NCBI GenBank assembly: GCA_024635735.1
Contig: JAGXII010000082.1
Coordinates: forward strand, 1-6,358
Source of the DNA: Christiangramia sp.
GTDB lineage: Bacteria > Bacteroidota > Bacteroidia > Flavobacteriales > Flavobacteriaceae
Direction of reading: 5' to 3'
DNA length: 6,358 bases
The notes under the pieces are model-generated. The model was not told the origin of the DNA, searched no databases, and was given only the letters and a program-made list of their open reading frames with translations. Shown here piece after piece: positions 1 through 5,555 of the stretch (position 1 is its first letter; the number at the start of each line of letters is the position of its first letter). The translations under genes were made by a program, and so were the position numbers.

Positions 1-537
1 ATGAAAAAAATATTTATAATATTTCTTATTTCGGCAGTTACCATCTCATGTACTGAGAAAAATAAAGAAAACGAAAAGGTTAGATATACACAGAATTCTG
101 AAGAGATTAATACAGTTAAAGAACTTATTCAGAATTATGAGAATGGGGAATGGGATAAGTATAAATCTCATTATGCCGATACGGCCAAGATCTATTACAA
201 TAGCAGGGAAAGTCAAAATATTGATCAGGTTATGGCTAATCACAGAGAAGCAATCTCAGGCCTTTCCAGTTATGTATTTCCAGACGAATATGATGAATAT
301 GAAATGGTGGTTACCGACGATGATGAAACATGGGTGAATTATTGGGGAGACTGGCAGGGAACCATTGCTGAAAATGACAGTTTAATTGAAATTCCAGTTC
401 ATATAACTGCGCGATTTGATAAAGGAAAGATCGTTGCCGAGCATGTTTATTACGACAATTCAGGGATTATGGGTGCCTACCAACAACTCGAAGCAAATAA
501 AACTATGGATTCCATACAGGAAGCTCAAACCAATTAA
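1..537 (+). CDS. Small lipoprotein with NTF2/SnoaL-like domain
   Basis: This 178-aa protein starts with a lipoprotein-type signal peptide: MKK, a hydrophobic stretch over residues 4-15, then Thr-Ile-Ser-Cys with Cys17 as the likely lipidation site. Thr at -3 makes the lipobox imperfect. A charged linker (residues 18-30) follows, then one compact alpha+beta domain from about 33 to 155. Its opening helix (VKELIQNYENGEWDKY), Trp/Tyr-rich strands and closing strand (FDKGKIVAEHVYYD) fit the nuclear transport factor 2/SnoaL superfamily. That fold serves as a small-ligand pocket or enzyme; no catalytic residues can be assigned, so the function is unknown. The mature protein should be anchored to the cell envelope. 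The ATG is the first base of the window, but the signal peptide directly after it supports it as the true start. The stop lies 2 bases before the next ATG, so the two genes are probably co-transcribed; the promoter is outside the window. Confidence 0.85.
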   Translation: MKKIFIIFLISAVTISCTEKNKENEKVRYTQNSEEINTVKELIQNYENGEWDKYKSHYADTAKIYYNSRESQNIDQVMANHREAISGLSSYVFPDEYDEYEMVVTDDDETWVNYWGDWQGTIAENDSLIEIPVHITARFDKGKIVAEHVYYDNSGIMGAYQQLEANKTMDSIQEAQTN

Positions 538-539
538 GT

Positions 540-1490
540 ATGAAAACGGTAGGCATTACCGGAGGGGCAGGATTCATTGGTAGTTATATTACCAAAAAAT
601 TCCTTGAGGAAAATTATAGGGTAAAGGTTTCAGTTACTAATATTTCGAGCACCAATAAGTACCAGCATTTGTTTAACCTTAAGAAGGTAGAAAATCTTTC
701 GGTCAGGGGCCTGAATGTTGAAAATATGGACTTCCTGAAAGAGTTCATTAAAGATTGTGAAATTCTTATACATTGCGGCACACCCTTTCAACTGGAAGTT
801 GACCATCCTGAGAAAGATATGTTTGAACCCACTATTAAAGGAACCGGGAATTTTCTTCAAGCGATAAAGGAAGAAATGAACGTAAGGAAAGTTGTTTTTG
901 TAGCATCTGTGGCATCCTACAATACTTCTTTTCCATTACCGGTACCGGGGCAAAACCATGATCATGTGTATTCTGAAAATGACGAACCCTATTATAATAA
1001 GGAAGATAATATCTATGCACAGGCAAAATATTTTGCAAATCAGGCAGTACGGAAATTTATAAAAGAGAATCCAGATCTAAATGTTGAAATTGTAAGTGTC
1101 GCACCTGTGGGTGTTATAGGAAATCCACTCTCAGACAGACAGGATTCTACCTCTGTAGGGATTCAATTGCTATTTAAAGCTATGCTGGCACCCAATCCAT
1201 TCATTCAAATGATGTATGATAATGATATAGAATTTGCGATGGTAGATGTTGAAGATGTAGCGGAAGGGATTTACGCTGCTGCAGTGAAAAGTGGAAATCA
1301 CGGAAAAAATTATCTTCTTACCAGCGAAAGCTGGAGAGTTTCTGATATTTCAAGAATACTTAATGGCATACCTCCTAAATGCAAACCGAGAAAAGTTTAC
1401 AGTAACGATCTTGCTCAAAAGGAACTGGGTCTTAATTTTAAACCAGCTGAAGTTCCTTTAAAACGATTCTCTAATAGTATGAAAATCTAA
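540..1490 (+). CDS. NAD(P)-dependent extended SDR, dihydroflavonol-4-reductase/epimerase type
   Basis: The 316-aa protein is a cytoplasmic oxidoreductase of the extended short-chain dehydrogenase family. The N-terminal Rossmann nucleotide-binding motif TGGAGFIG lies at residues 7-14. The catalytic Tyr-x3-Lys is Y159-AQA-K163, with the usual upstream Ser in VASVASYN (S123 or S126). The HCGTPF segment (78-83), the DHPEKDMFEPTIKGTGN region (88-104) and VDVEDVAEGIYAAA (236-249) resemble dihydroflavonol-4-reductase and aldehyde/ketone reductases more than sugar-nucleotide epimerases. The expected reaction is NAD(P)H-dependent reduction of a carbonyl compound; the substrate cannot be read from sequence. 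Length is normal and the gene looks intact. It begins 2 bases after the lipoprotein stop, with no recognisable Shine-Dalgarno sequence (normal for Bacteroidota), and is followed by a terminator hairpin, so it closes this transcription unit. Family is secure; subfamily is moderately sure. Confidence 0.9.
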   Translation: MKTVGITGGAGFIGSYITKKFLEENYRVKVSVTNISSTNKYQHLFNLKKVENLSVRGLNVENMDFLKEFIKDCEILIHCGTPFQLEVDHPEKDMFEPTIKGTGNFLQAIKEEMNVRKVVFVASVASYNTSFPLPVPGQNHDHVYSENDEPYYNKEDNIYAQAKYFANQAVRKFIKENPDLNVEIVSVAPVGVIGNPLSDRQDSTSVGIQLLFKAMLAPNPFIQMMYDNDIEFAMVDVEDVAEGIYAAAVKSGNHGKNYLLTSESWRVSDISRILNGIPPKCKPRKVYSNDLAQKELGLNFKPAEVPLKRFSNSMKI

Positions 1491-1515
1491 TTTAAAAAAC
1501 CTTTATAGATAGAAT

Positions 1516-1556
1516 GAGAAGATCCTGTTAAACTTTAAGTTTTCCGGATCTTTTTT
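1516..1556 (+). terminator. Rho-independent terminator of the lipoprotein-SDR unit
   Basis: Twenty-eight bases past the SDR stop codon, AAGATCC (1519-1525) pairs with GGATCTT (1546-1552). The stem can extend outward by an A-T pair and two G-T wobbles to 1516/1555. Inside it, AAACT (1530-1534) pairs with AGTTT (1538-1542) around a 3-base loop, separated from the outer stem by a small internal loop. Six T residues (1551-1556) overlap the end of the stem. Read on the other strand, the hairpin is followed by TTCTCATTC rather than a clean T-run, so it is a weaker terminator for the converging YeeE/YedE genes. Confidence 0.75.
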
Positions 1557-1571
1557 AGCTCTATATTTTGA

Positions 1572-1985
1572 TTAATGAGGGAGCTTATCCTTTAGCAAAC
1601 CATATACAAAAGTCCCCAGAATTGCAGCAAGAAAAACAACGATCACAGATACATATCCTGCACCTATAAGAGTGTATATAGGTCCCGGACATGCACCGGC
1701 CAGTGCCCATCCCAGTCCAAAAATAGTTCCGCCTAAAATATACCTTGTGAATCCTTTTTCCTTAGGAACAAAATGAATCTTCTGTCCGTTAAAATCTTTC
1801 AGCTTTTTTCTTTTAATCAATTGTATCCCAAGAATTCCTATAACCAGGGCTGAACCAATGATCCCGTACATATGAAAAGACTGGAACTGAAACATCTCAT
1901 AGATTCTAAACCACGAAGCCGCTTCAGATTTAAACATTACAATTCCAAAAAATATACCTACAATTAAATATCCTAATACTTTCAT
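1572..1985 (-). CDS. YeeE/YedE-type membrane protein, short C-terminal-half component (DUF6691-like)
   Basis: This 137-aa integral membrane protein has about four hydrophobic segments: residues 3-18, 38-57, 81-100 and 108-130. The signature GACPGPIYTLIGAG (97-110), with Cys99 in the membrane, is the conserved Gly/Cys motif of the YeeE/YedE family. In that family TsuA is a characterised thiosulfate transporter in which membrane Cys residues are important. Here the family fold appears to be split over two genes. This is the smaller half, of the type annotated as DUF6691, and it normally sits beside a larger YeeE/YedE half as it does here. Its ATG follows the stop of the upstream gene by 3 bases, so translation is probably coupled. 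Import of a reduced sulfur compound is an inference from the family; the substrate is not shown. No sulfur-oxidation enzyme or rhodanese gene lies alongside in this window. Confidence 0.87.
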   Translation of the reverse strand: MKVLGYLIVGIFFGIVMFKSEAASWFRIYEMFQFQSFHMYGIIGSALVIGILGIQLIKRKKLKDFNGQKIHFVPKEKGFTRYILGGTIFGLGWALAGACPGPIYTLIGAGYVSVIVVFLAAILGTFVYGLLKDKLPH

Positions 1986-1988
1986 TTT

Positions 1989-2546
1989 TTAAAATATTAA
2001 AGGGAATAATAAATGAACCATCAACAGGCCTCCAATAAAAAATCCAATCACTGCAATAAGTGACGGAAGCTGAAGACTGCTCAGCCCTGAAATGGCATGA
2101 CCAGAAGTACAACCTCCCGCCCATCGGGCACCAAAACCTATCAGAAAACCTCCAATAATAAGAATACTCAAAGATTTAATATTTGTCAAAGCTCCCAGGC
2201 TATATAATTCCTCAGGCAAATAAGCTTTTCCCGCGCTCTCGAATCCAAGATTTTGAAGCGTTGAAACCGTCTCGGGATTAATGTTTACAGCCGGATTCGG
2301 ACTTAAAAAATACATGCCGATAAAACCTCCAATTGCAGCGCCAATGACGACCACCAGATTCCAGCGTTGTGCTTTCCAGTCAAAACTGAAAAATTCAGAT
2401 TTTTTATCGGCTCCGCAAAGGGTACATAATGTTTTAAGGTTGGAAGACATTCCAAACTTTTTACCCATAAACATAAGTATAAACATAATCAGGGCAATGA
2501 GGGGACCTGACACATACCAGGGCCAGGGCTGTAATATAATATCCAT
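1989..2546 (-). CDS. YeeE/YedE family membrane transporter subunit (sulfur compound permease)
   Basis: The 185-aa protein has about four membrane segments: residues 12-28, 62-82, 126-142 and 160-182. The family signature GARWAGGCTSGHAISG spans residues 139-154 and carries Cys146, equivalent to the Gly/Cys pore motifs of YeeE/YedE proteins such as the thiosulfate transporter TsuA. A cytoplasmic-looking loop after the first segment has a CxxC pair (Cys41, Cys44), a possible thiol or metal site whose role is unknown. The gene is first of a two-gene unit with the DUF6691-like half immediately downstream (3-base gap); together they would make up the full permease. The ATG at 2546 gives a normal family N-terminus (MDIILQPWPWY). 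No Shine-Dalgarno sequence is apparent. The substrate is probably thiosulfate or a related sulfur compound, by family inference only. Confidence 0.88.
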   Translation of the reverse strand: MDIILQPWPWYVSGPLIALIMFILMFMGKKFGMSSNLKTLCTLCGADKKSEFFSFDWKAQRWNLVVVIGAAIGGFIGMYFLSPNPAVNINPETVSTLQNLGFESAGKAYLPEELYSLGALTNIKSLSILIIGGFLIGFGARWAGGCTSGHAISGLSSLQLPSLIAVIGFFIGGLLMVHLLFPLIF

Positions 2547-2564
2547 ATTCTATTAACTTGATTG

Positions 2565-2572
2565 CAAATAAA
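2565..2572 (-). promoter_or_regulatory. Possible Bacteroidota-type -7 box for the YeeE/YedE pair
   Basis: On the - strand the bases TTTATTTG lie 18 bases before the ATG at 2546 and match the Bacteroidota -7 consensus TAnnTTTG at all but one fixed position. I could not find a convincing TTG -33 box at the expected distance, so this is a weak candidate. It sits in the 100-base gap (2547-2646) that separates the transporter pair from the dehydrogenase-like gene; no clear terminator was found in that gap. Confidence 0.25.
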
Positions 2573-2646
2573 AGAATTCTTAAACCGATTTACGGTATTC
2601 GTTACCAAGACTCTTAGTAAAACTGAAAAATTTTGGACGCCAGGGC

Positions 2647-3549
2647 TTAAGAATTCTTACAATATTCTTCAAGATTTGCTACCACTTTAGCAGATAGTCG
2701 CTGGAGGGTTTGTGCCGACCAGCCGGCGCCTTTCGATGTTGAGATCACTCCCGGAAGTTTTAAGGTTTCACTGGAAAGTTCATTCCTGGCGTCTCCATCA
2801 AAAACAGCAAAATTTCCATCAACTCCTAACCAGTCTGTTAGGGCTTTCTCATTAAAAGGGCGACCCAAAGAGGTATTGATGATTATTTTAGCATTTCCCA
2901 AATGTTGAAATTCCTCTTTTTCAAGTATTGTTACGTTCCTAGGAAGGTGGAGGGAAATTATATCACAGGTATCGAGTAACTTTTTTAAAGGGAGAAATTC
3001 TACACCTTTTTTTTTATAATCATATTTCCGTGTTCTGCTGAAATAAAAAAGCCTGGCTCCAAAAGGCATAAGACAGTCTGCCAGCAATTTTCCCGTTACT
3101 CCCAGGCCTATGATACCAATTTTCGCATCGGTAAGTTCCAGAGGCATTTCTTTCCACTGCCTTTCTTTATATCCACTTAAGAGCTGGATAAGCTCAGAAA
3201 TAACAAATTCGGCCACGCCAGGATCACCATAATCCCTAATTCCCGTAACCTTAATATTCTTTTCCCGGGCGTATTTTACTGCAACGTTTGCCGATTCATC
3301 ATCATACAAACTACAAGCCATGCCAATATATTTAATATTCGGGCATTGATCGATGATCTCCTCTCCTATCCTGGTATGCCAGGAAACAATAACTGCCTGG
3401 GCATCTCCTAGGCGTTTAATAATTTCATTATTAGATTCAGGATAATCCGAATAAACCTCAACTTTTTGTTCGCTATAATTCTGAAGTTTTTTTATAGCGT
3501 CATCGTTCAGTTTTGTATTATCTACACAGACAATTTTATTGAATTTCAT
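2647..3549 (-). CDS. D-2-hydroxyacid dehydrogenase-like NAD-binding protein with altered active site
   Basis: The 300-aa protein has the two-part layout of D-isomer-specific 2-hydroxyacid dehydrogenases: an N-terminal substrate-domain half (1-105), a Rossmann domain (about 110-275), and a closing helix back to the first domain. The entry helix DYGDPGVAEFVISEL (106-120) and the dinucleotide loop GLGVTG (148-153) are clear, as are DIISLHLP (196-203) and the INTSLG strand (224-229). However, the catalytic Arg of the family's NTxRG motif is Leu228 here, and the catalytic His of the TPHxAG motif aligns with Lys273 in TSKGAGWS. The usual acidic DVxxxE segment is also unrecognisable (FDGDARNE, 250-257). 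NAD(P) binding is likely; normal 2-hydroxyacid dehydrogenase chemistry is doubtful. Length is slightly short (family about 310-335 aa). The frame is intact, so this does not look like a pseudogene. The ATG lies 13 bases from a 29-base palindrome upstream. Confidence 0.82.
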   Translation of the reverse strand: MKFNKIVCVDNTKLNDDAIKKLQNYSEQKVEVYSDYPESNNEIIKRLGDAQAVIVSWHTRIGEEIIDQCPNIKYIGMACSLYDDESANVAVKYAREKNIKVTGIRDYGDPGVAEFVISELIQLLSGYKERQWKEMPLELTDAKIGIIGLGVTGKLLADCLMPFGARLFYFSRTRKYDYKKKGVEFLPLKKLLDTCDIISLHLPRNVTILEKEEFQHLGNAKIIINTSLGRPFNEKALTDWLGVDGNFAVFDGDARNELSSETLKLPGVISTSKGAGWSAQTLQRLSAKVVANLEEYCKNS

Positions 3550-3562
3550 AAGTTTCTATTGA

Positions 3563-3591
3563 ACCTCACAGGTTTTGAAAACATGTGAGGT
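3563..3591. repeat. 29-base palindrome upstream of the dehydrogenase-like gene
   Basis: Arms ACCTCACAGGTTTT (3563-3576) and AAAACATGTGAGGT (3578-3591) pair with a single mismatch (G3571/A3583) around one central base; in RNA the practical loop is about 5 nt. TTGA (3559-3562) and TCAA (3596-3599) can extend it. It ends 13 bases before the ATG at 3549, so it would lie in the 5' leader if transcription starts upstream. From memory, ACCTCACAGGTTTT-type palindromes recur between genes in flavobacteria; this is a recollection, not a search result. Confidence 0.8.
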
Positions 3592-3619
3592 CTGTTCAAG
3601 ATAATATTTTCATACATGG

Positions 3620-3744
3620 GATTGCTTCGTTTCACTCGCAATGACAAATATAAGGTTACTGCGAGGAAGAGAATCGACCGAAGCAGTCTCAGGTTGAATT
3701 GAATTACACTAGATGAGATTAGGTCACTTCGTTCCCAATGACAA
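3620..3744. repeat. Composite palindromic repeat, copy A (125 bp)
   Basis: This copy aligns without gaps to 3843-3967 at about 80% identity (hand count: 24 differences in 125). Its left part folds into a long imperfect hairpin. GATTGCTTCG (3620-3629) pairs with CGAAGCAGTC (3679-3688), and TCGCAATGAC (3636-3645) pairs with GTTACTGCGA (3655-3664) around a 9-base loop. It is followed by a spacer and a second half-site ending CCAATGACAA (3735-3744). Non-coding; short reading frames through it are by-products of the repeat. Confidence 0.8.
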
Positions 3745-3761
3745 CTACATTTAATTTTCAC

Positions 3762-3822
3762 GTCACCCTGAACTCGTTTCAGGGTCTTATTCTGAGAGAT
3801 GCTGAAACAAGTTCAGCATGAC
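3762..3822. repeat. Double-hairpin inverted repeat (61 bp)
   Basis: Two 26-base arms, 3762-3787 and 3797-3822, are inverted copies of each other with 5 mismatches. Each arm is itself a hairpin: ACCCTGAA (3765-3772) with TTCAGGGT (3778-3785), and ATGCTGAA (3799-3806) with TTCAGCAT (3812-3819), both with 5-base loops. The ends read GTCA and TGAC. It can form either two small hairpins or one long one. It lies between the two composite repeats and resembles a common flavobacterial intergenic repeat. Confidence 0.8.
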
Positions 3823-3842
3823 AATATTATAAATAAGCCAGA

Positions 3843-3967
3843 GATTACTTCACTTCGTTCGCAATGACAATCATAACGTCACTGCGAGGGAGAGAATCGA
3901 CCGAAGCAGTCTCATGTTGACTCGAACTACACTGGCTGAAAATGCTTTACTTCATTCGCAATGACAA
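3843..3967. repeat. Composite palindromic repeat, copy B (125 bp)
   Basis: This is the second copy of the unit at 3620-3744, offset by exactly 223 bases throughout. TCGCAATGAC (3859-3868) faces GTCACTGCGA (3878-3887) around a 9-base loop, with a 10-bp stem carrying one mismatch. The outer arms GATTACTTCA (3843-3852) and CGAAGCAGTC (3902-3911) pair less well than in copy A. The segment around 3886-3914 is the best conserved between copies. The trailing half-site ends GCAATGACAA (3958-3967), 13 bases before the carboxyltransferase stop codon, so it lies at the 3' end of that transcript. Confidence 0.8.
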
Positions 3968-3979
3968 CTCCAAAAAAAA

Positions 3980-5521
3980 CTACAATGGAATATTTCCGTG
4001 TTTTCTATTTGGCCTTAGAACCTGTTTGTTCTCGAGGGCACTAAAGGCTTTGATAAGCTTTCTTCGGGTATCTTTCGGCATAATTACCTCATCAATAAAT
4101 CCGCGCTGTGCAGCTTCAAAAGGAGTGGCAAATTTTTCAGCATATTCAGCTTCTTTTTCAGCCAGCTTTTCTTCGGGATTATCAGACTCGGCTATCTCTT
4201 TTCGGAAAATAATTTCCGAAGCTCCTTTGGCTCCCATCACCGCAATTTCAGCGGTTGGCCATGCGAAGTTGAAATCGGCTCCAATATGTTTGGAATTCAT
4301 CACATCATAAGCGCCTCCATAGGCCTTTCTTGTGATTACAGTAACTTTCGGCACAGTGGCTTCACTTAAAGCATAGAGAAGCTTAGCGCCGTGTAAAATG
4401 ATTCCGTTCCATTCCTGATCTGTTCCGGGAAGAAATCCAGGTACATCAACCAGCACCAGCAAAGGAATATTAAAACAATCACAGAAACGTGTAAAACGAG
4501 CCGCTTTTTTAGAGGAATCGACATCCAGAACTCCAGCCAGGCTCATTGGCTGGTTGGCAATAATTCCTACACTTCTACCACCGATTCTCGAAAACCCAAC
4601 GATAATATTATCAGCATAATTTTTATGGATTTCGAAAAAGGATTCGTCATCGATAATTCCCTTTATCACCTCGTGCATATCGTAAGGTTTATTGGAACTA
4701 TCGGGTACAATATTTTCCAGCATCTCCCTGTGTTCATCTCCCAGCTCAAAAGGAAGTTTCCCGGGTGCCGACTTATTGTTCTGAGGCATATAACTAATCA
4801 GCCGCTTAATATCTTCCAGGCATACAATATCATTCGCGCAGGTAAGATGAGTAACTCCCGATTTTGTAGAGTGGGTACTGGCACCGCCAAGCTCTTCGGA
4901 AGTCACTTCCTCGTTGGTCACCGTTTTCACCACATTAGGCCCTGTCACAAACATGTATGAAGTGTCTTCTACCATCAGGGTGAAATCTGTCATCGCGGGA
5001 GAGTAAACAGCTCCACCGGCACAGGGTCCCATTATAGCAGATATCTGCGGAATCACTCCTGAAGCCTTTACATTTCTATGGAAAATATCGGCGTAACCTC
5101 CCAGAGATTTCACTCCTTCCTGGATACGTGCTCCTCCGGAATCATTCAGCCCAATAACAGGAGCTCCCACTTTTACCGCCATATCCATGATCTTACAGAT
5201 CTTTTCGGCATGTGTTTCAGAAAGAGAGCCTCCAAAAACGGTAAAATCCTGGGCGAAGACATATACGAGCCGGCCATGAATTGTCCCATAACCGGTAACT
5301 ACACCGTCGCCATAGAATTTTTGTTTATCCATTCCAAAATCGGTAGTCCGGTGCGTGACCAGAATTCCTATTTCCTCGAATGAATTCTCATCCAAAAGAT
5401 ACTCTACACGCTCTCTGGCGGTAAGTTTCTTTTTTTCATGCTGTTTGGCAATTCTTTTCTCACCTCCACCTTTATGAGCTTCAGCAATTTTATCTTTTAA
5501 TTTATCGAGATTTTTACTCAT
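3980..5521 (-). CDS. pccB: Acyl-CoA carboxylase carboxyltransferase beta subunit, propionyl-CoA type
   Basis: The 513-aa cytoplasmic protein is a full-length carboxyltransferase subunit of a biotin-dependent acyl-CoA carboxylase. It moves the carboxyl group from carboxybiotin to an acyl-CoA. The N-terminal carboxyltransferase half shows KLTARERVEYLLD (32-44), SGGARIQEG (128-136) and GPCAGGAVYSPAMTDF (165-180). The C-terminal half shows PGFLPGTDQEWNGIILHGAK (361-380) and GGAYDVMNSKHIGADFNFAW (402-421). The Gly-rich stretches form the oxyanion holes in solved relatives. Asp406 in GAYDVM matches the Asp that favours propionyl-CoA in Streptomyces PccB, so the likely product is methylmalonyl-CoA; acetyl-CoA or a broader range cannot be excluded. 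The gene follows the biotin carboxylase after 34 bases, in one operon. The start at 5521 gives the usual MSKNLDKLKD N-terminus. The stop is TAG and the repeat island begins 13 bases beyond. No promoter is evident in the 34-base gap. Confidence 0.95.
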   Translation of the reverse strand: MSKNLDKLKDKIAEAHKGGGEKRIAKQHEKKKLTARERVEYLLDENSFEEIGILVTHRTTDFGMDKQKFYGDGVVTGYGTIHGRLVYVFAQDFTVFGGSLSETHAEKICKIMDMAVKVGAPVIGLNDSGGARIQEGVKSLGGYADIFHRNVKASGVIPQISAIMGPCAGGAVYSPAMTDFTLMVEDTSYMFVTGPNVVKTVTNEEVTSEELGGASTHSTKSGVTHLTCANDIVCLEDIKRLISYMPQNNKSAPGKLPFELGDEHREMLENIVPDSSNKPYDMHEVIKGIIDDESFFEIHKNYADNIIVGFSRIGGRSVGIIANQPMSLAGVLDVDSSKKAARFTRFCDCFNIPLLVLVDVPGFLPGTDQEWNGIILHGAKLLYALSEATVPKVTVITRKAYGGAYDVMNSKHIGADFNFAWPTAEIAVMGAKGASEIIFRKEIAESDNPEEKLAEKEAEYAEKFATPFEAAQRGFIDEVIMPKDTRRKLIKAFSALENKQVLRPNRKHGNIPL

Positions 5522-5555
5522 CGTCTAAATTCTGTTTTATTTTCAATGCGGTCTG

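Larger units (their letters stand above)
3550..3979. other. Gene-free island of intergenic palindromic repeats
   Basis: These 430 bases separate the carboxyltransferase gene from the dehydrogenase-like gene and hold no credible coding sequence. Most of the stretch is made of repeats listed separately: a palindrome next to the dehydrogenase start, two copies of a 125-bp composite unit, and a double hairpin between them. The motif CAATGACAA recurs four times, ending at 3647, 3744, 3870 and 3967. No T-run terminator was found after the carboxyltransferase stop codon on the - strand, so these hairpins may serve as its 3' end. The promoter of the dehydrogenase-like gene, if separate, must lie in this island; I could not identify it. 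Confidence 0.85.

Noticed and set aside
2572..2659. Two copies of the palindrome AAGAATTCTT, at 2572-2581 and 2649-2658, flanking the gap before the transporter pair
   Set aside because: One copy is formed by the last codons and stop of the dehydrogenase-like gene, and a 10-base AT-rich palindrome can recur by chance; there is no other symmetry between the flanks.
3546..3761. A 71-aa - strand reading frame overlapping the dehydrogenase start and the repeats
   Set aside because: Its translation is made of the palindromic repeats (stretches such as HWERSD and RVKRSN are typical mistranslations of the GCAATGAC-type repeat), and it has no recognisable domain.
3655..3967. Possible CRISPR array from the recurring CAATGACAA motif
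   Set aside because: Spacing between copies is 97, 126 and 97 bases, the repeats diverge from one another, and the intervening sequence is itself repeated rather than unique; no cas genes are present.
3969..3979. The run of eight T residues (- strand) right after the carboxyltransferase stop as a terminator
   Set aside because: The T-run directly follows the stop with no stable stem before it; the hairpins lie after the T-run in the direction of transcription, the wrong order for a Rho-independent terminator.
3942..4310. A 122-aa + strand reading frame crossing from the repeat island into the carboxyltransferase gene
   Set aside because: It is antisense to the strongly conserved C-terminal coding region of the carboxyltransferase and begins within the repeat; Ser/Ala-rich composition is what the opposite strand would give.
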